Shown in pieces: positions 42,033 to 53,439 of a stretch of 64,000 nt of DNA. How positions within the stretch are numbered: position 1 is the stretch's first letter; each line of letters begins with the position of its first letter. The stretch comes from Meghimatium bilineatum. Taxonomy: Eukaryota > Mollusca > Gastropoda > Stylommatophora > Philomycidae. Where the stretch lies: positions 8,232,391 to 8,296,390 of the forward strand of contig CM067319.1 in assembly GCA_034231615.1 (NCBI GenBank), given 5' to 3'. The notes beneath the pieces are model-generated. The model ran no database searches, was not told where the DNA came from, and saw nothing but the letters and a program-made list of their open reading frames with translations. A program made the translations under genes and the position numbers.

Positions 42033-42321
42033 CGCCCGTGTGATGCCGGGGCCCGAAAGAGGAGCAACGAATAGCAACACTGTTTACCTTCCATGCATGT
42101 CGTACGAGGCGACTAAGGAGGTTATGGGATGGAGTTGGCTGCCCCATTCCATATAGGGTCAGTGACCCAAAGCCATGCTGAAGTCGGATGTGTCGGGCCG
42201 AAAGGCACAGATATCGCAAAAATGCTCTAAACCATGACACAGCACATTCCGTTCTCCGGACTACATCCCGCTAATCTGCAGGAGTTTGAGAATGAACACA
42301 GAAGAAGAAGAAGAAAAAGAA
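42033..42321 (+). mobile_element. SINE-B, full length with 10-bp TSD
   Basis: 289 bp from cgcccgtgtgatgccggggc to a long GAA-rich tail. gaagacggac flanks it at 42023-42032 and 42322-42331. Confidence 0.95.
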
Positions 42322-42782
42322 GAAGACGGACGACTCGGCAGAGAGATAGAAACAAGATGTCAAAAGGCAAATGCTGTGCATACAAGCTGTTACCATTGCT
42401 GTTGTACCCACAAATCAACATGGAATTAAAGAAACAAGCTATTAAGAGCATCTTTATACCAACACTGTGCTACCAATGTCAGACTTGACAACTGACACAT
42501 AAGAGAAAGATAAAAATCGTGTTAAATGAAATGTCCAAGGAAGGCTATTGGAATCATCAGACTTGACAAAATGCGCAGTGAGAACAATCAGAAAGATAAT
42601 AGTTATCACATCAAGCATCGAATATATAGAGAAACAGCAGATAAAATGGTATGGACATCTTATGAGGATGAACGATCAATTTCCAATAAGGTCTTATAAC
42701 AGGATGGAATCAGGATACAGAGCCAAGGGCAGACCTAAGAAAAGGTGGATAGACAACATCAAGACCATCCTCAATAAACATC

Positions 42783-42972
42783 CCACCGAAGACGGATGTG
42801 TCGGTCCATTGACGATAGAAAATAAATCCGCGCAAATAAAGCGGCGACACAACGCATTTCCATTCTCTGGACTATAGATCTATTCTATGGATCATGCATG
42901 AAATATAGTAGGTCCATTGTCCTGCTACAAGAGAGATCCAGCGGGAGTTTGAGAAAAAACGAAGAAGAAGAA
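42783..42972 (+). mobile_element. SINE-A
   Basis: ccaccgaagacggatgtgtc to gaagaagaagaa, with a small internal insertion near 42820 and a changed middle (ctatggatcatgcatg). It interrupts LINE codons LNKH/GYTST. Confidence 0.9.
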
Positions 42973-43110
42973 ACAAGGCTACACCTCAACCAGAGCAACA
43001 TATATTTCTCTGGAACGCAGGCTACGTCTCCTTCACAGACCCCTACGCTCAGCGGCAATTGTGGGAGTTATGACAACTCCACCACCTGGAGATAGACAAA
43101 AGACAATCTC

Positions 43111-43386
43111 CACCGTGTAGAATATCCTCTGATAGTTTTATTATTTATATTTGGACTAACTTCCGAGGTTGAAAGAAGCGTACCCCACGATATGTGATAC
43201 TTATTACTAAACCAATATACATTCTAAGCAGTGATAGTGGTAACAGGTTGGAACAATGTTGTTTGGCTAAGCGAGTAAGGAGCGAGGATGGAAGGCTAGA
43301 CGAGGTAAAGATGGATTTTATAACTAGTCGGAATATTTCACATTTCTGATTCAGCCTGGTTGTGAAATTCCCTAAAAGTGTAACTG
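43111..43386. other. Unassigned stretch
   Basis: No supported feature. Confidence 0.5.
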
Positions 43387-43388
43387 AT

Positions 43389-43659
43389 CGCACATGTGTT
43401 GTCGGGGCCCAAAAGGGAAGCTAGAAATAGCACAACTATTTACCTTCCATGCATGTCAAAAGAGCCAACTAATGACGTTATGGGGTGTAGTTGGTTGTAC
43501 CCTCCCATATAGGACCAAAGTGACTCAGTAGTCATGCTGAGGATGTGTCAGACCGGAAGGTGCAGATATCACAGCAAATATGTTAAACATTGCACAACGC
43601 ATTATCTCAGGACTACATTCTCTTAATCTGCGGGAGTTTGAGAATGACCACAGAAGAAG
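43389..43659 (+). mobile_element. SINE-B
   Basis: cgcacatgtgttgtcggggc to gagaatgaccacagaagaag. All landmarks, slightly diverged. Confidence 0.9.
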
Positions 43660-43761
43660 TAACACTAGATATACACCTGCATGGTAAATGTTTGATGGTC
43701 ACAGTGGTATACCAGACCAACTATCATCCAGTTTGTAGAATAATCCTTTTAGCGTTTCTGT

Positions 43762-44460
43762 TTGTGACTGTGAGAGTGTATGTCCTTCTGTTGGTCACTT
43801 TGAGAGAGTATGTCCTTCTGTTTGTGACTGTGAGAGAGTATGTCCTTCTGTTGGTCACTTTGAGAGATATGTCCTTCTGTTTGTGACTGTGAGAGAGTAT
43901 GTCCTTCTGTTGGTCACTTTGAGAGAGTATGTCCTTCTATTTGTCACTTTGAGAGCGTATGCCTTCTGTTGGTCACTTTGAGAGCATATGTCCTTCTGTT
44001 GGTCACTTTGAGAGCGTATGTCCTTCTGTTGGTCACTTTGAGAGCGTATGTCCTTCTGTTGGTCACTTTGAGAGCATATGTCCTTCTGTTGGTCACTTTG
44101 AGAGAGTATGTCCTTCTATTTGTCACTTTGAGAGCGTATGCCTTCTGTTGGTCACTTTGAGAGCATATGTCCTTCTGTTGGTCACTTTGAGAGCGTATGT
44201 CCTTCTGTTGGTCACTTTGAGAGCGTATGTCCTTATATTGGTCACTTTGAGAGCGTATGTCCTTCTGTTGGTCACTTTGAGAGCGTATGTCCTTCTGTTG
44301 GTCACTTTGAGAGCGTATGTCCTTCTGTTGGTCACTTTGAGAGCGTATGTCCTTCTGTTGGTGACTTTGAGAGCGTATGTCCTTCTATTTGTCACTTTGA
44401 GAGGGAATGCCCTTCTGTTGGTCACTTTAGAGCATATGCCCTTCTGTTGGTCACTTTGAG
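43762..44460. repeat. 30-bp minisatellite, about 23 copies
   Basis: The unit gagagcgtatgtccttctgt plus tggtcacttt, 30 bp. Early copies alternate with a gtttgtgactgtgagagag form. In-frame on both strands. An isolated ttgttggtcactttgag piece recurs at 44857-44873. Confidence 0.96.
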
Positions 44461-44479
44461 CTATAAAAGCAATATTCAG

Positions 44480-44780
44480 TCAGTTTTTTGTATTCTATTG
44501 TCTTTTCACAAACTTGTCGTAGATAAAATCTTTACATCTTCTTCTAAACTTCAACTGCTCCGGACTAAGCATTGAATCACAACAAGTCTTTTCCGTTGTT
44601 CAATAATCGTAGCGAATATTTTACCAACATGACTAAGCAGGGAGATACCTCTGTATGTGCCACAATCTTACTTGTTTCATTATCGAGTCCATACTGGTGA
44701 TATGATGTCTCAGTAGATGGTATGCCAATATAGTGTGGTTTTCGTTTTGTAGAAGCCCCACAACATTTCATCTGTACAAT
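44480..44780 (-). mobile_element. LINE RT fragment
   Basis: The minus strand has GTYRGISLLSHVGKIFATII, then EQRKRL and, in another frame, LSPEQLKFRRRCKDFIYDKF. These match the RT N-terminal palm order (YRGISLLS..GK, then QCGFR). Confidence 0.75.
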
Positions 44781-44904
44781 TGCCTTTCGATTATTTGGTG
44801 TGTCAATTATAGAACCCAGCAGTGTACATCGGGTAGGGGAAACCAGTTTATCGTTTGTTGGTCACTTTGAGTCCCGGTCCTGACCATGGTCCCAGCTATC
44901 AGTC

Positions 44905-45370
44905 TGTCAGACGATGAGGATGCCGATGACAATGATGATGATGTTGAAGATATCGATTTTGATGTTGATGACGACGATGGTGATAATGATGACTATGTTG
45001 AAGATAACGGCGACGATGGTGACGGTGTTAATAATGATGCTTACAACGATGATTATGATGTCGAAGATGACGAAAATGATGCTGATGACGACGAGGATGA
45101 TATTGACGATGTATGACGACGACGACTACGATAATAGAATGTCGAGAGATTCCGAGTTTATCACACCAGTTCATTTATTTCATATCATGCAGCTTTGCTT
45201 TCATCTCCAGATTTCTCTAGCACGATGATGGTAACGATGACAGTGACAAGACAGTGACGACGACGATCATGAAGATGATGATGACATTGGTTATGATGAT
45301 GTTAATGATGTGATGATGATAATTATGATGATGTTGATGATGCTGACGATGATGATGACGGTGTTTTACA
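44905..45370. repeat. GAT/GAC-rich trinucleotide low-complexity tract
   Basis: Imperfect gatgatgac repeats with a less regular patch at 45130-45225. The acidic ORF (44886-45116) reads almost only D, E, N and V and is not supported as a gene. Confidence 0.85.
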
Positions 45371-45498
45371 GGACTTTCGACAAGCCTCTGATGACTGACT
45401 CAATGTAACTGCTTCTATTCTGGAAGGGGACTTTGCCATGTTTTCTTGAAATCTCTAGGCATGTAATAGATCACATCTCGAAATATAGACATGAAAGT

Positions 45499-45664
45499 TC
45501 AACAGACTTAGCTGCGTGAGTTTTCGTGGATAGAGATAGTTAACTCCACCCATCAACAGACTTAGCTGCGTGAGTTTTCGTGGATGGAGATAGTTAACTC
45601 CACCCATCAACAGACTTAGCTGCGTGAGTTTTCGTGGATGGAGATAGTTAACTCCACCCATCAA
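45499..45664. repeat. 54-bp tandem repeat, about 3 copies
   Basis: The unit caacagacttagctgcgtga, gttttcgtggatggagatag, ttaactccacccat, 54 bp (18 codons), in frame on the minus strand. Nearly identical copies. Confidence 0.95.
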
Positions 45665-45679
45665 CATCCTGAGAGGCTG

Positions 45680-46060
45680 TCTATAAGAGACGTCAACAAT
45701 AGTTTTCCAATTTACTATCCTCCCTCCCCCACCCTCATTGTCAACAATTGTCAAGAATTCAGATAAAAATACCCCCCCCCCTCCCTTAATTTTTCCTTTA
45801 AATTTTTTTCTACCTGAAATAGTAGGAAAATAAATTAATGATTTTGATTTTTATTCAGAATTTTTGGAAAATGTTTCAAATTTTAACAATTTGATTGTTG
45901 TGTACAAAAATTGATTTGGTGATGTCCACTTATGGCGACGACGTCCATCGACGTCAACAACTGTCACACTTTTCATACCCCCTCTCCCCAAATCACACCC
46001 CCCCCCCCACCCAGTTATTGACAGCCAACAACCTCCATAGTTGCCATTTACAACTGGCAT
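45680..46060. other. C-rich patches resembling the C-rich MITE
   Basis: ttgtcaacaattgtcaagaa followed by poly-C (45736-45785), and gtcaacaactgtcacacttt with poly-C (45951-46015), resemble the interior of 28722-28846. Clear terminal repeats were not found. From 46061 to 46387 nothing is recognised. Confidence 0.4.
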
Positions 46061-46387
46061 TTTTGGCAGAAGCATTACTACTCTGTGGATACTCATTACG
46101 GTCTCCAACATTAGACGGGTGCACAACCTCGATAAAAAAAAAAGTCCCAGAACATCACATTTTAATAAGCGTGTGCGTGAGACAACACTGAATGGCAACT
46201 ATGTAAAAATCTGATGTCTGTATGTGATGCAGACCGCGTTTTAAGTTGGATTTTTGTAAAAAAAACTAAAAACCCAAAAAGTCACAAAAGTATCTGGAAA
46301 TAATCCTGACCAGCCAGGGTGAAGAGTTCAGTGGGGTATCTGCTGAGTTTGAACTCTGTGGTTGTTAAGTCAAACCTGTGGGGTTTT

Positions 46388-46605
46388 GTCAAGTCCTTCG
46401 TTAATTATACAGTCCTGTGGTCTCATCATTAATGTCATTTAAATGTGAACATATTTGACCTCTTTTTTCGTGACTTATTTTGCTGCCGCCACAAATTATA
46501 CAAAAAGTGTATATCAAACGAAAATCATAGAAAAAGTCAAATAACGTCACTTTTCAAGGATTTAACAAATCATTCCACGGAACTGTATAATTGTCTAGGG
46601 ACTCG
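46388..46605. mobile_element. Inverted-repeat element, about 215 bp
   Basis: The left end caagtccttcgttaattata, then cagtcctgtgg, pairs with the right end, whose reverse complement reads gagtccctagacaattatac then agttccgtgg. Most positions match across about 30 bp. AT-rich interior, no ORF. Likely a MITE of unassigned superfamily. Confidence 0.55.
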
Positions 46606-47080
46606 ATTATTTTTTCAAATACAGGAAATGACGTAGAGCTGACATTTGAACGTCAATAATTCACAACAGAAATGTAAGGTTGAAAAAAACATATGGCTCC
46701 TATGTAAACAACAGGGAAGAAATCTGCAAGGGTTCGTGACGTAGGTGTTCCACTGAACAACCTCACAATACCAACTAAATCGAGATTCTGTTCGAAAAGT
46801 AACCACACCTTCTCCTTTCAATGCAGCGCTAACTGCGTGCACATGTGTTTCTTATATGCACGGACATATGTTGTTGTTGGTCTGTCACAAGTGATGATGA
46901 CCATTTGTTACATCTGTTCCAAATACTCTGTATAAGTACCGGCCCTAAATAATGCTGCAGTAGAAATTAAAAATACAAAAAGTCAATGTCAACAGGTGGA
47001 GTTTTTTGTTATTAACGATGATCTGTCCTACAAGCCCTTGACAGCGATGAACTGCCACACTTGAAGGAATCATTGTCTTG
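46606..47080. other. Unassigned stretch
   Basis: No supported feature apart from weak similarity of 46885-46935 to 20320-20370. Confidence 0.45.
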
Positions 47081-47084
47081 ACAG

Positions 47085-47315
47085 AGCTGAGCAGGTTATA
47101 ATCTTCCGCATCGGGACACGACATAACATACTGAACAGCAACTTAAATAAACTACGACTGGTTCCATCCCCCTGTGTTCATGTGGGCAGAAAACACACCG
47201 AGGGCATATCCTGCAAGACTGCAGTTCACTACACCAGTTAAGGAAGGAACACTGCTCACAGAGACATATCCACAGAAAACTGAATGGGAGCAATGGTGAG
47301 CTCTCAAATACAGCA
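47085..47315 (+). mobile_element. LINE RNase H-lineage 3' end
   Basis: LDRAEQVIIFRIGTRHNILN, then LNKLRLVPSPCVHVGRKHTE and GISCKTAVHYTS. The same family end as 6560-6840 but without the 30-bp expansion. The frame runs into the CAA/GAA array. Confidence 0.75.
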
Positions 47316-47368
47316 GCATTCATTAAGAAAACCAGATGCTTGCTGTGTAGACATGTCACACTGTGAAT

Positions 47369-48095
47369 CAGAACAAGAAGAAGATCAACAACAAGAAGAA
47401 GATCAACAACACCAACAAGAAGATCAACAACAACAAGAAGAAGATCAACAACAACAACAAGAAGATCAACAACAACAACAACAACAAGAAGAAGATCAAC
47501 AACAACAACAAGAAGATCAACAACAACAAGAAGAAGACGATCAACAACAACAACAAGAAGATCAACAACAACAACAAGAAGATCAACAACAACAACAACA
47601 AGAAGAAGATCAACAACACCAACAAGAAGATCAACAACAACAAGAAGAAGACGATCAACAACAACAGCAAGAAGATCAACAACAACAACAAGAAGATCAA
47701 CAACAACAACAACAAGAAGAAGATAAACAACAACAAGAAGAAGATCAACAACAACAACAACAACAAGAAGATCAACAACAACAAGAAGAAGATCAACAAC
47801 AAGAAGAAGATCAACAACAAGAAGAAGATCAACAACAACAACAACAACAAGAAGATCAACAACAACAACAACAACAAGAAGATCAACAACAAGAAGAAGA
47901 TCAACAACAAGAAGAAGATCAACAACAACAAGAAGAAGATCAATAACAACAAGAAGAAGATCAACAACAACAAGAAGAAGATCAACAACAACAAGAAGAA
48001 GATCAACAACAACAAGAAGAAGATCAACAACAACAAGAAGAAGATCAACAACAACAAGAAGAAGATCAACAACAACAAGAAATAGAAGATCAATA
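47369..48095. repeat. CAA/GAA/GAT compound trinucleotide array
   Basis: Blocks of gaagaagatcaacaacaa with variable CAA runs. The last 150 bp are a regular 24-bp version. Frames stay open for 220-240 codons in three frames on both strands, as any pure trinucleotide array would. Confidence 0.97.
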
Positions 48096-48154
48096 AAAAA
48101 GAAGATACATGTTATGTAATTCAGTTAGAGTTATGACCTCGTCTATCATCTTGT

Positions 48155-48785
48155 AGTTGGATGATAAACCGTATAGTGGCCCCCCACAGGTCATTGGACA
48201 GTTAGAAGTGATGATAAGCCGTATGGTGCCCCCCCCCCCCCCCCCCACAGGCCACTGGATAGTATGCAGAGATGATAAGCCGTATGGTGGCTCCCATAGG
48301 TCACTGGACAGTTTGAAGTGATGATAAGCCGTATGGTGCCCCCCCACAGGTCACTGGACAGTTTCAAGTGATGATAAGCCGTATGGTGCCCCCCTACAGG
48401 TCACTGGACAGTTTGCAATGATGATAAACCATATGGTGGCCCCCACAGGTCATTGGACAGTTTGCAGAGATGATAAGCCGTATGGTGGCCCCCCACACAG
48501 GACACTGGGCAATGTGCAGTGATGATTAGCAGTATGGTGGCCCCCCACACAGGACACTGGGCAATGTGCAGTGATGATAAGCCGTATCGTGCCCCCCTCC
48601 ATAGGTCACTGGACAGTTTGCAGTGATGATAAACCGTATGGTGCCCCCCAACAGGTCACTGAACAGTTTGCAGTGATGATAAGCCGTATGGTGCCCCCCC
48701 CTCTACAGGTCACTGGATAGTTTACAGTGATGATAAGCCGTATGGTGGCCCCTCACTGCCCCACAGGTCACTGGACAATTTTCTT
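48155..48785. repeat. About 45-60-bp C-rich minisatellite, about 12 copies
   Basis: The theme gatgataagccgtatggtgc, ccccccacaggtcactggac, agtttgcagt. The length varies, mainly by the C-run (up to 18 C) and acacaggacactgggc forms. Confidence 0.93.
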
Positions 48786-48821
48786 TACTACACTGCGCCA
48801 CGTAGATCTGCTTCAGGCATC

Positions 48822-49374
48822 ATCTTCCCATGTATCACTGTTTCATGCATCATCTTCCCATGTATCACTGTTTCATGCATCATCTTCCCATGTATCACCG
48901 TTTCATGCATCATCTTCACATGTATCACTGTTTCATGCATCATCTTCCCATGTATCACTGTTTCATGCATCATCTTCCCATGTATCACTGTTTCATGCAT
49001 CATCTTCCCATGTATCACTGTTTCATGCATCATCTTCCCATGTATCACTGTTTCATGCATCATCTTCCCATGTATCACTGTTTCATGCATCATCTTCCCA
49101 TGTATCACTGTTTCATGCATCATCTTCCCATGTATCACTGTTTCATGCATCATCTTCCCATGTATCACTGTTTCATGCATCATCTTCCCATGTATCACTG
49201 TTTCATGCATCATCTTCCCATGTATCACCGTTTCATGCATCATCTTCCCATGTATCACTGTTTCATGCATCATCTTCCCATGTATCACTGTTTCAGGCAT
49301 CATCTTCCCATGTATCACTGTTTCATGCATCATCTTCCCATGTATCACTGTTTCAGGCATCATCTTCCCATGTT
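48822..49374. repeat. 30-bp minisatellite, 18 copies
   Basis: The unit catcttcccatgtatcactg plus tttcatgcat is extremely uniform. In-frame in both directions (HASSSHVSLF plus, MMHETVIHGK minus). Confidence 0.98.
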
Positions 49375-49569
49375 TATGTCAAATGATTTTAGTGAGATCT
49401 TTAACGAAAGATCTTTATCGTTATACAAGAATCCTTTATCCTTGTAATGCTTCTTTTGTCCATCTTGACAGCGCATCCCATTTTTATCTGACCATAGAGA
49501 AGTATTCTTTTGTCTATGGCTATCTGGAATATGTATTACATGATATTTCTAACCATTTTGCGTCTGCAT

Positions 49570-50027
49570 CAGAACAGTATCAGTGCTAGGGATACTTTCA
49601 GAACAATATCAGTGCAAGGGATACCATTAGAACAGTATCAGTGCAAGGGATACTATTAGAACAGTATCAGTGCAATGCATACCATTAGAACAGTATCAGT
49701 GCAATGCATACCATTAGAACAGTATCAGTGCAAGGGATACCATTAGAACAGTATCAGTGCAAGGGATACTATTAGAACAATATCAGTGCAAGGGATACTT
49801 TCAGAACAATATCAGTGCAAGGGAAACCATTAGAACAATATCAGTGCAAGGGATACTATTAGAACAGTATCAGTGCAATGGATACCATTAGAACAGTATC
49901 AGTGCAATGGATACCATTCGAACAGTATCAGTGCAAAGGATACCATTAGAACAGTACCAGTGCAAGGGATACCAATAGAACAATATCTGCGCTAGAGATA
50001 CCATTAGAACAATATCTGCGCTAGAGA
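49570..50027. repeat. 29-bp minisatellite, about 16 copies
   Basis: The unit cattagaacagtatcagtgc plus aagggatac, with an attgctagag form at the right end just before the SINE-B. Confidence 0.96.
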
Positions 50028-50229
50028 TACCTAAGGAGGTTATGGGATGGAGTTAGCTGCCCCATCCCATATAGGGTCAGCTACCCAAAGCCATGCTGAA
50101 GTCGGATGTGTCAGGTCGAAATGCGCAGATATTGCAGCAATGCTGTAAACCATGACACACTGCATTCCGTTCTCCGGACTACATCCTGCTGATCTGTAGG
50201 AGCGTGAGAACGAACGCAGAAGAAGAAGT
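50028..50229 (+). mobile_element. SINE-B lacking its head
   Basis: Begins at ctaaggaggttatgggatgg directly out of the 29-bp array and continues to a gaagaagaa tail. Confidence 0.9.
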
Positions 50230-50283
50230 ATATATAAAGACACGATCGGGATCCAATATAGATATTTGAACAGAGAGTCCACC

Positions 50284-50375
50284 AAAGCTGTAAACCATGA
50301 CACAACGTTTCCAATATCTGGACTACATCCTGCTAATCTTCAGGAGTGTGAGAACGAACGAAGACAAATAAGAAT
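50284..50375 (+). mobile_element. SINE-B 3' fragment
   Basis: aagctgtaaaccatgacaca, ctggactacatcctgctaat, gtgtgagaacgaacgaag. Confidence 0.8.
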
Positions 50376-51044
50376 ATATAATAAATATCCTACAATTACT
50401 GTCATGAGTTTTGTTTGTTGGTTTTGTTGTTTTTTTTACCTTACTTTCTCGTCTATTCTTCCTCAAACACATTTCCCGTTGGGCTAAAAGAAGACTCGAA
50501 CCGCGGGCGCCATCTCATACTGTTAGCTCAGAAGTGAGGTCGTGAATGTGGGCCTGTTGACAAGTTAGCAGAGATGTGACTTTACACTTGTGACTCTGTT
50601 TTTCTTTCAACATCTACTTGATCCAGTTGTCAACAGGTCAAGAGAATAGCGGAGTGATGGAGAGAGAAAAAGAGATAGAGAGAGAATACATATATAGGGG
50701 AAACTTGTTGTTTTCTTCAAACTTGTGATGTTGCATCCTGCTCGTTATATACACCGTCCATCTAGTCTATGCTAGCGTGTACAAAATATACCCAAAGTGA
50801 CCAATGAGATGTAGAGATCTGCTAATAAGAGTGACCAGTTGGACGGCCATGTATGTAAAGATGGCTGTGCTAAAGTTAGTTTTGTGGGTTTTCCCCGATA
50901 TTTTGAAGTGAAGTAATCTCACAACACATGTTCTCGTAGGAGTGTGAAGCGCTGAAGACCTTGCAGTGCTTGCATTTTCCGTTTGCACGTTATTGTTATT
51001 GGTTTTTTTTTGTTTTTGGCCTTTCATTTTACGGACTTTGCTAA
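50376..51044. other. Unassigned stretch
   Basis: A GA-rich tract near 50655-50690. No recognised gene. Confidence 0.5.
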
Positions 51045-51362
51045 ACAGAGATCCGTGTAAGGTGGGTCACCACAGCGACATCTGGGAGAGTCTGTGTATG
51101 GTGGGTCACACAGTGACATCTGGGAGAGTCTGTGTATGGTGGGTCACCACATCGACATCTGGGAGAGTCTGTGTATGGTTGGTCACCACATCGACATCTG
51201 GGAGAGTCTGTGTATGGTTGGTCACCACATCGACATCTGGGAGATGTGTATGATGGGTCACCACATCGACATCTGGGAGAGTCTGTGTATGGTGGGTCAC
51301 CACATCGACATCTGGGAGAGTCTGTGTATGGTGGGTCGCCACATCGACATCTGGGAGAGTCT
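51045..51362. repeat. 39-bp minisatellite, about 8 copies
   Basis: The unit gggagagtctgtgtatggtg plus ggtcaccacatcgacatct, one copy shortened at 51240. A multiple-of-3 period leaves long ORFs on both strands. Confidence 0.96.
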
Positions 51363-51492
51363 GTTGTGTATGATGTTGTGTATGATGTTGTGTATGATGT
51401 TGTGTATGATGTTGTGTATGATGTTGTGTATGATGTTGTGTATGATGTTGTGTATGATGTTGTGTATGATGTTGTGTATGATGTTGTGGATG
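51363..51492. repeat. 12-bp repeat (gttgtgtatgat), about 11 copies
   Basis: It joins the 39-bp array at its gtgtatg core, suggesting it arose from that unit. Confidence 0.97.
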
Positions 51493-51530
51493 ATAGATGG
51501 TACTGATTGAAAGTGGTAGTGAGGATGATA

Positions 51531-51793
51531 CTTCTTCTGCAATCATTCTCAAACCCTGCAGATTTCCATGCTGTACTGACAAAATGCATTGTAGCACGGT
51601 TTACAGATGGTGTGAAATATATGACCTGACAAATCCGACTTCAGCATGGCTTCCGGGCTCATTTTAATTCTCTGTGGGATAAATCAGTCAATTTCACCCC
51701 CCCCCCAGCATCCTTAGTCGCCTCTTACGGCAATTGTGGTAGGTAGCATTGTTTGTGCTCTTTGATACCCTTTCGGGGACAGGAACGCACCAG
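51531..51793 (-). mobile_element. SINE-B
   Basis: cttcttctgcaatcattctc to ctttcggggacaggaacgca, with the cagcatggcttccggg and ccttagtcgcctcttacg landmarks. Confidence 0.88.
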
Positions 51794-51794
51794 T

Positions 51795-51890
51795 GAAGGT
51801 AATGATGGTGATGATAATGATGAGGAAAATGATGATAATGTTGATGATAAGGATGATAATAATTAAGATGATTATGATGATAAGGATTCA
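51795..51890. repeat. GAT-rich low-complexity tract
   Basis: Imperfect gatgataatgatg repeats. Confidence 0.8.
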
Positions 51891-51957
51891 TTCACTGCCC
51901 ACGGTCCATACATGCTATAGACAAGTGGGTTGATTCTATGCCAACAGTCCAGGTTTG

Positions 51958-52098
51958 GGCCTTCAGCACGATTCACTATAGCGGAGAATATGGGTGGAGT
52001 AGTCAATCCCTTTCCCATACTTTTTAGTCACCTCTTACGACTTGCATGGCATGCAACAATGTCGCTAGTGTTGCTCCCCTTTCGAGCCACAGAACTAC
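51958..52098 (-). mobile_element. SINE-B 5' portion, diverged
   Basis: gccttcagcacgattcacta, actttttagtcacctcttac, gacttgcatggcatgcaaca, gttgctcccctttcgagcca. Confidence 0.65.
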
Positions 52099-53096
52099 AC
52101 TAACATATCACCAACTTGATTCACATAATCATCGTCTTCAAGACAAGAAATCAGTACTGGTGGCATGGATTGACTTACGGACTGCATTTGGTAAGTTATG
52201 GAAGAAGGATTGCTTCATAAAATGAGAAACTACAATTTAAGTGCAAATATATATAGAAGGACGAAAGCTTTTCTTAGCAATTGGATAGCTAGAGTACAAG
52301 TAAATGGAAAACAAAGTAATATGATACAGCTACGCCCTTGAGTGCCTCGGAGAGGAGTTTATCTCTGACTCTGTTCCTCACATTATCAACGATTTAATTG
52401 AGATACTCCGTGGAACTAAAGAGGCACTGTATGCAGGTGACTTAATTCTGGGTTGCACACATGAGAATGCTGTGGTTGCAACACAAATGCTTCAGAGAGC
52501 CAAGGATATTGTGACCAGTTGAGGGACAAATGAGTAGCAATGTAAGAATGTCAGCCACAACTCTTTTTACACTTTCACCAAAACAAAGACCAGGAAACAT
52601 CTATGTAAATAAAACTGTTTTAAAGGTAGATGGCCAACCCACATATCTTGGTGTAACATTTGATGCCAAAAAGTCATGGAAACATCATATCAACAAAGCA
52701 GAAACTTAGGTTAGAAGGAAGATAGCTATACTAAGAAAACTGAGTGGGACAACTTGGGGAGCAATTGAAAGAATTCTAAAAAATGTATACCAACAAGCCA
52801 TTCGACCACACTTGGAATATGGTTCTACAGCATGGAGTTCATCATCAAACACTACACTACAAAACCTAGATAGAGTACAGAACCAAGCACTTAGAATAAT
52901 TTCAGGAGCAATGAGATCCACACCAATCATAGAAATGCAGAATATTGAAGGGATGCAGTCATTGAAAGAGCGTAGGGATACTAAAATTATAGTTCATGAA
53001 GAAAAGTCTTTTTCTCATCATAGTCACCCACTGAAGGACAGATTTCAGAATCTGTCACACGGACGGCTTAAAAGAAGCAGCTTCATACACCAGGCC

Positions 53097-53214
53097 GGTT
53101 AGGTGAAGCTGTGGGGCAACCGTGAGGACCTCCTGCAGACGACTGAATTCATGGAGGCGGTCCACCTTCCTGTATAGACTTATGAGCATAGGAAACTGAT
53201 CGCAGAAGAAGAAG
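53097..53214 (+). mobile_element. 5'-truncated LINE with (GAA)n tail and 12-bp TSD
   Basis: The 118-bp insert encodes LWGNREDLLQTTEFMEAVHL, then a stop, a typical end of RT-RNase H LINEs. It closes with aaactgatcgcagaagaagaag. atacaccaggcc flanks it at 53085-53096 and 53215-53226. Its tail resembles that of SINE-A and SINE-B. Confidence 0.88.
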
Positions 53215-53439
53215 ATACACCAGGCCAAGCGTCTACGTAGACAGGTATCGGATCTGCCAGAGGTAACAGCACTGCTGATATTTCAGCCAGTTCACACTCC
53301 ATGGGAAAAACAGACATACCTACCAGCCATCACCCAAACAACGATAACAGGTGTGTATGGGGACGAACAGCAAAATAATCTACAGACAATAGTAGACGAT
53401 GCCTACAGCTTCCTCGATGATGATTGCCCAAGTGATCTA

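Larger units (their letters stand above)
41945..43110 (+). pseudogene. RTE-like LINE fragment with two SINE insertions
   Basis: Codons LVSIFTEDG end at the SINE-B (42033-42321) and resume RLGREIETRCQKAN. They continue through ELKKQAIKSIFIPTLCYQCQ, IEYIEKQQIKWYGHLMRM, GYRAKGRPKKRWIDNIKTIL and NKH, then the SINE-A (42783-42972), then ISLERRLRLL and the 3' end ctggagatagacaaaagaca. The same family as 7430-7868. Several frame changes. Confidence 0.88.

Noticed and set aside
43959..44575. Ten-residue-repeat proteins from the 30-bp array
   Set aside because: Overlapping frames on both strands share the same repeat, a periodicity artefact.
44886..45116. Acidic Asp-rich protein
   Set aside because: Low-complexity GAT/GAC tract. 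Composition follows the trinucleotide and the reading frame has no conserved ends.
47284..48093. Gln/Glu/Asp-rich, Asn/Lys-rich and Leu/Ile-rich proteins of 220-241 codons
   Set aside because: Three overlapping frames on both strands of one trinucleotide array are open at once. The array joins a LINE 3' end, not a host exon.
48727..49447. Ten-residue-repeat proteins (HASSSHVSLF, MHHLPMYHCF, MMHETVIHGK)
   Set aside because: A 30-bp period keeps all frames open on both strands. No codon-position bias or flanking domain is visible.
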